Below, piece after piece: positions 61,031 through 64,000 of a stretch of DNA of 64,000 nt. Source of the DNA: CBDAUN01 sp965200645 (GTDB taxonomy: Bacteria > Pseudomonadota > Gammaproteobacteria > Arenicellales > JAJDZL01); contig CBDAUN010000003.1 in assembly GCA_965200645.1 (NCBI GenBank), positions 744,001 through 808,000 of the forward strand, read 5' to 3'. How positions within the stretch are numbered: position 1 is the stretch's first letter; every line of letters begins with the position of its first letter. The notes under the pieces were generated by a model. That model saw only the letters and a program-made list of their open reading frames with translations, had not been told where the DNA came from and did not search any database. A program made the position numbers and the translations under genes.

Positions 61031-61480
61031 ATGGACATTAGAAACACTCAGTCAACTGATCAACTGTCTCCTTTACTGCAGACGGCAACCCCTTACGAAC
61101 CTGCAGAAGACGAGGAGTACATGAATGAAAAACAGCGCGAGCACTTCGTGACAATTCTTCGTCTGTGGCGTGAAGAATTAGTCTCCGAAACTTCGCGAAC
61201 CGTCAATACACTGCAGGACGAAACGATCAGTCATCCCGACTCCATAGACCGTGCGAGTCAAGAAACAGACATGTCCATTGAACTGCGCAACAGAGATCGC
61301 GGCAGACGCTTGATTCGCAAAATTGACGAATCCATTTTAAGGTTGGAAAAAGACGAATACGGATTTTGCGAAAGTTGCGGTGTTGAAATCGGGTTGCGCC
61401 GACTTGAAGCCCGGCCCACTGCGACATTGTGTGTAGACTGCAAGACTTTGGATGAATTGAAGGAACGTCGACTGGCCTAG
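61031..61480 (+). CDS. dksA: RNA polymerase-binding transcription factor DksA
   Basis: DksA enters the RNA polymerase secondary channel and works with ppGpp in the stringent response. The 149-residue protein has a coiled coil with the tip DSIDRASQE (Asp70, Asp73, Ala75), matching the functional DxxDxA tip. The zinc finger is CESCGVEIGLRRLEARPTATLCVDC (Cys 113, 116, 134, 137). EEYMNEKQREHF precedes the coil. It is a full-length canonical DksA. Confidence 0.95.
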   Translation: MDIRNTQSTDQLSPLLQTATPYEPAEDEEYMNEKQREHFVTILRLWREELVSETSRTVNTLQDETISHPDSIDRASQETDMSIELRNRDRGRRLIRKIDESILRLEKDEYGFCESCGVEIGLRRLEARPTATLCVDCKTLDELKERRLA

Positions 61481-61549
61481 GTCACCAACCTTAGTTTACT
61501 TTTTAGGCGAGTTGAGTAGGTCAAATCTCTACTGCCGGAAGTACCTTTA

Positions 61550-62887
61550 ATGCTCTCAAAAAGCCTCATTATTCGAAACGGTCTTGTGGCGTTACCCAAT
61601 GACCAAGTCTGCAACGTTGATATCTATTGTAATCATGGGCGAATCGAACGAATTGCACCAATGATAGATGCTAAAGCAGACGAAGAGATTGATGCAAAAC
61701 AGCATTTGGTCATACCGGGTGCCATTGACCCACAGGTTCACTTTAGGGAACCAGGCGCTACCCATAAGGAAGATCTTGGCAGCGGTTCGCGCGCAGCCGT
61801 TAGTGGCGGTATCACCAGTTTTTTGGAAATGCCAAACACCAATCCGTCAACTATTAACCAACAAAACCTAAACCACAAACTAAAACGTGCTGCCCAGGTA
61901 TCTGTTGCAAACTATGGATTTTTTATTGGCGCCACTCCAGAAAACTTAGACGACATAAATTCCTGTAGCCCAGTTTGTGGAATAAAGGTTTTCATGGGTT
62001 CAAGTACAGGCACCTTGTTGGTTAGCAAGGAAAAGGACTTGCGGAATATTTTTGCTAACGGATCCAGATTGATTGCGGTTCATGCAGAAGATGAACAGCG
62101 AATAAAGGAACGATCTGCTCGCTACGGCAGTTTAGACTCAACTCGTGGCAACCCCAAAGCACACTCCATGATTCGAGACGCTCAATGTGCCCTACTAGCA
62201 ACAAAGCAGGCCACAGAACTGTCACGTCGGTATCAAAGACGACTACATATTTTGCACCTGACTTCCAGCATCGAAGTGGACTATCTTCGAGAACATCGAA
62301 CCGAGTGGATGACAGTGGAATGCACGCCAAATCACCTATTCTTTACCGAAGATGATTACGAACAACTCGGTACGCGAATACAAATGAACCCGCCAATACG
62401 AACTCAGGAAGATCAGGATGCATTGTGGGCGGGCCTGCACGATGGAACGATCGACTTTATTGCAACCGACCACGCACCTCATACACTCGAAGAAAAGTCT
62501 AAAACTTATCCCAATTCTCCATCAGGCATGCCCAGTGTTGAGTTTTCACTGCCGTTAATGCTTACTGCCTGGAAATCAGGCAAGTGCTCATTGTCCCAAG
62601 TGTTAAAGTGGATGTGCTGGGGTCCAGCAAAGGCATACGGCATCCAAAACAAGGGCTATCTGGTTGAAGGCGGAGATGCCGACATTACAATTGTGGATAT
62701 GGAAAACGAATTTACAATCAAGGATGAAAACACATTCACAAAATCAAAATGGAGTCCGTATCAGGGCAGACGCCTAGTTGGCAAACCTAAGTGGACCATA
62801 GTAAATGGCCATACTGCATTTTCAAACGGTCGAATTCACGAAGACAGGCGTGGTAAACAGCTGGAGTTTGGCCCAACTATTCCGTAG
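61550..62887 (+). CDS. pyrC: Dihydroorotase
   Basis: This enzyme forms dihydroorotate in pyrimidine synthesis. The 445-residue amidohydrolase has the metal motif DPQVHFREPGATHKEDL, GGITSFLEMPNTNP, the carboxylated-lysine region CGIKVFMGSSTG, HLTSSIEVDYL, TVECTPNHLFF and FIATDHAPHT. The usual HxH reads Gln-x-His (Gln62, His64) here; that variant is recalled from a clade of class I dihydroorotases. Members of this clade can also resemble hydantoinases, so the name is good but not certain. It converges with dtd, overlapping by 11 bases. Confidence 0.87.
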   Translation: MLSKSLIIRNGLVALPNDQVCNVDIYCNHGRIERIAPMIDAKADEEIDAKQHLVIPGAIDPQVHFREPGATHKEDLGSGSRAAVSGGITSFLEMPNTNPSTINQQNLNHKLKRAAQVSVANYGFFIGATPENLDDINSCSPVCGIKVFMGSSTGTLLVSKEKDLRNIFANGSRLIAVHAEDEQRIKERSARYGSLDSTRGNPKAHSMIRDAQCALLATKQATELSRRYQRRLHILHLTSSIEVDYLREHRTEWMTVECTPNHLFFTEDDYEQLGTRIQMNPPIRTQEDQDALWAGLHDGTIDFIATDHAPHTLEEKSKTYPNSPSGMPSVEFSLPLMLTAWKSGKCSLSQVLKWMCWGPAKAYGIQNKGYLVEGGDADITIVDMENEFTIKDENTFTKSKWSPYQGRRLVGKPKWTIVNGHTAFSNGRIHEDRRGKQLEFGPTIP

Positions 62888-63326
62888 GGTGACTCAACAT
62901 AATGGTAAAGGGGCCGTCGTTAACATTATCAACAAGCATGTAGGCTCCAAATTTCCCAGTTTCTACGGTTCGACCCAATTCCCTTTCCAACTCAGTAACA
63001 AACTCATTAAAGAAGTAACTCGCTTCGGGTGGTGACAAAGCTTTAGTGAAGTCGGGACGCCGTCCCTTGCGAGTGTCAGCGTTGAGGGTGAATTGCGGAA
63101 CAGCTAGAATCTCGCCTTTGATGTCTAGTACTGAATTGTGAAGTCGACCGTCTTCACCGTCGAAAATTCGTAGATTGACGACTTTGTGTGCGAGATACTT
63201 GAGTGATTCAACATTATCGCCAACCCTGAATCCGATTAAAAGCAATAATCCCCTGTCAATTGATGCAATACACTCACCGGCAACGGACACTGACGCTCTA
63301 GACACTCGCTGTGTCAGAACTCTCAT
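62877..63326 (-). CDS. dtd: D-aminoacyl-tRNA deacylase
   Basis: Dtd removes D-amino acids from tRNA. The 149-residue protein has MRVLTQRVSRASVSVAG, GLLLLIGF, the motif ILAVPQFTLNADTRKGRRPDF and the cross-subunit VNDGPFTIML with the Gly-cisPro pair. Most bacterial Dtd proteins read SQFTL where this one has PQFTL; the Gly-Pro motif is intact, so activity is expected. Confidence 0.92.
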   Translation of the reverse strand: MRVLTQRVSRASVSVAGECIASIDRGLLLLIGFRVGDNVESLKYLAHKVVNLRIFDGEDGRLHNSVLDIKGEILAVPQFTLNADTRKGRRPDFTKALSPPEASYFFNEFVTELERELGRTVETGKFGAYMLVDNVNDGPFTIMLSHPTE

Positions 63327-63349
63327 CTAAAAATTGCCTTAGGTATTAG

Positions 63350-63385
63350 AAAAAGACGGTAGCTTTAGAAAAACTCGCTACCGCC
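63350..63385 (-). terminator. Intrinsic terminator after pnp
   Basis: On the minus strand GGCGGTAGC (63385-63377) pairs with GCTACCGTC (63363-63355), a 9-bp stem with one G-U, loop of 13, followed by TTTTT (63354-63350). It lies 25 bases after the pnp stop codon. Confidence 0.8.
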
Positions 63386-63409
63386 TTAATCATTAACAAG
63401 TGTTGTTGG

Positions 63410-64000
63410 TTACGCTGCCTCGCTTACAGCCTTTATGCTTAGGCGAATTCGACCTTGAGAATCTACTTCGAGCACCTTGACTCTGACTACGTCACCCTCG
63501 CTTAATACATCGCTGACTTGATTGACTCTTTTGCGAGATATTTGCGAGATGTGGACCAACCCATCTTTGCCGGGAAGAATGTTGACAAAAGCACCAAAAT
63601 TTGTCAACTTTACGACAGTTCCCTCATAGATCATGTCGACTTCAACATCGGATGTAATTTGTCTAATTCTCTCCTTTGCGGCTTCTCCACCAGACTTATC
63701 TACGGATGCAATTCGAATCATTCCGTCGTCAGAAACATCGATTACTGCACCGGTTTCATCAGAAAGAGCTCGAATCGTCGCCCCGCCCTTCCCAATTACA
63801 TCGCGAATCTTCTGAGGGCTGATTTGCAAAGTGAGAATTCGAGGAGCGTATTCTGACATGTCTTCACGAGGTTCGGGTAACGCCTTATTCATTTCATCTA
63901 GAATGTGTAGGCGTGCTTGCTTGGCCTGATTCAACGCAACCCGCATTATTTCTTCAGTGATACCATCAATCTTAATGTCCATTTGCAGTGCAGTCACGCC
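63410..64000 (-). CDS. pnp: Polyribonucleotide nucleotidyltransferase, C-terminal part (runs off the right edge)
   Basis: PNPase degrades RNA 3'-5' by phosphorolysis. The visible part (about 197 codons, open to the window edge) is GVTALQMDIKIDGITEEIMRVALNQAKQARLHILDEM, then the KH domain (ISPQKIRDVIGKGGATIRALSDETGAVIDV), and the S1 domain (YEGTVVKLTNFGAFVNILPGKDGLVHISQIS to RIRLSIKAV). The two RNase PH domains lie to the right. It ends soon after S1, without the long tail seen in some enterics. dtd lies downstream on the same strand after a terminator. Confidence 0.95.
   Translation of the reverse strand, partial: GVTALQMDIKIDGITEEIMRVALNQAKQARLHILDEMNKALPEPREDMSEYAPRILTLQISPQKIRDVIGKGGATIRALSDETGAVIDVSDDGMIRIASVDKSGGEAAKERIRQITSDVEVDMIYEGTVVKLTNFGAFVNILPGKDGLVHISQISRKRVNQVSDVLSEGDVVRVKVLEVDSQGRIRLSIKAVSEAA

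Noticed and set aside
61738..61760. Broken metal site in the dihydroorotase (Gln instead of the first His)
   Set aside because: A Gln-x-His variant is recalled in a clade of class I dihydroorotases and all other motifs are intact, so it was not treated as inactivating.

Overview
The window looks like chromosomal DNA of a gammaproteobacterium with roughly 45% GC (estimated by eye). The main evidence is the smc-zipA-ligA block, since ZipA is essentially confined to Gammaproteobacteria. The heat-shock/quality-control neighbourhood dnaJ-dnaK-grpE-hrcA-nadK-recN-bamE and rnfH-ratA-smpB-ssrA also fits, although here it is interrupted by extra genes. I cannot name a genus. AcuI/YhdH, a betaine-homocysteine methyltransferase-like enzyme and several acyl-CoA enzymes would suit an aquatic heterotroph, but that is inference. 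Several genes appear to use TTG or GTG starts.

Layout. 1-7 kb: 5' part of an exported helical-repeat protein, then rplS-trmD-rimM, a 580-bp gap with a decayed IS1595-type transposase, rpsP, ffh and a divergent yfjD-like CBS membrane protein. 7-20 kb: tsaB-yoaA, dnaJ-dnaK-grpE-hrcA (minus strand), then nadK-recN-acetyltransferase-bamE (plus), hinT, and an acuI/yhdH-like reductase. 20-24 kb: tmRNA and smpB, a homocysteine methyltransferase, a thioredoxin-fold protein, ratA and rnfH. 23.7-26.5 kb: a mosaic accessory patch in which an Rpn/PD-(D/E)XK nuclease gene lies among three copies of the 3' end of an acyl-CoA synthetase gene and a second broken copy of its own 3' end. 26.4-41 kb: a long minus-strand set of acyl-CoA and amino-acid genes: fadD-like synthetase, livG-livH-livM-livK-livF, a PaaK-like ligase, thioesterase, DUF1285, CoA-binding protein, metY, hydroxyacid-oxoacid transhydrogenase, and the intact acyl-CoA synthetase. 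41-50.7 kb: a HIT protein, queA, sulfurtransferase, MATE exporter, tRNA-Leu(CAA), yciB, ispH, squalene-synthase-like enzyme and acnA. 50.7-51.7 kb: a decayed XRE-ImmA/IrrE gene. 51.7-64 kb: hsp20, ligA with a large internal insertion, zipA, smc, a GST, dksA, a dihydroorotase, dtd and the 3' part of pnp.

How the genes fit together. Most of the window is core information processing and protein quality control. The 26-41 kb block probably takes up a branched-chain amino acid, acyl or aromatic-acid substrate through the Liv ABC transporter, activates it with three different CoA ligases and recycles CoA with a thioesterase. A perfect 8-bp inverted repeat just upstream of the fadD-like gene is a candidate operator for the block.

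The most unusual region is the Rpn patch. Rpn proteins are named for promoting RecA-independent recombination, and this one sits inside patchy duplications whose joints coincide with a short hairpin. One duplication joint also supplies the 3' end of rnfH. Two further decayed elements (the IS1595-type transposase between rpsP and rimM, and the XRE-ImmA gene downstream of acnA) mark other former insertions.
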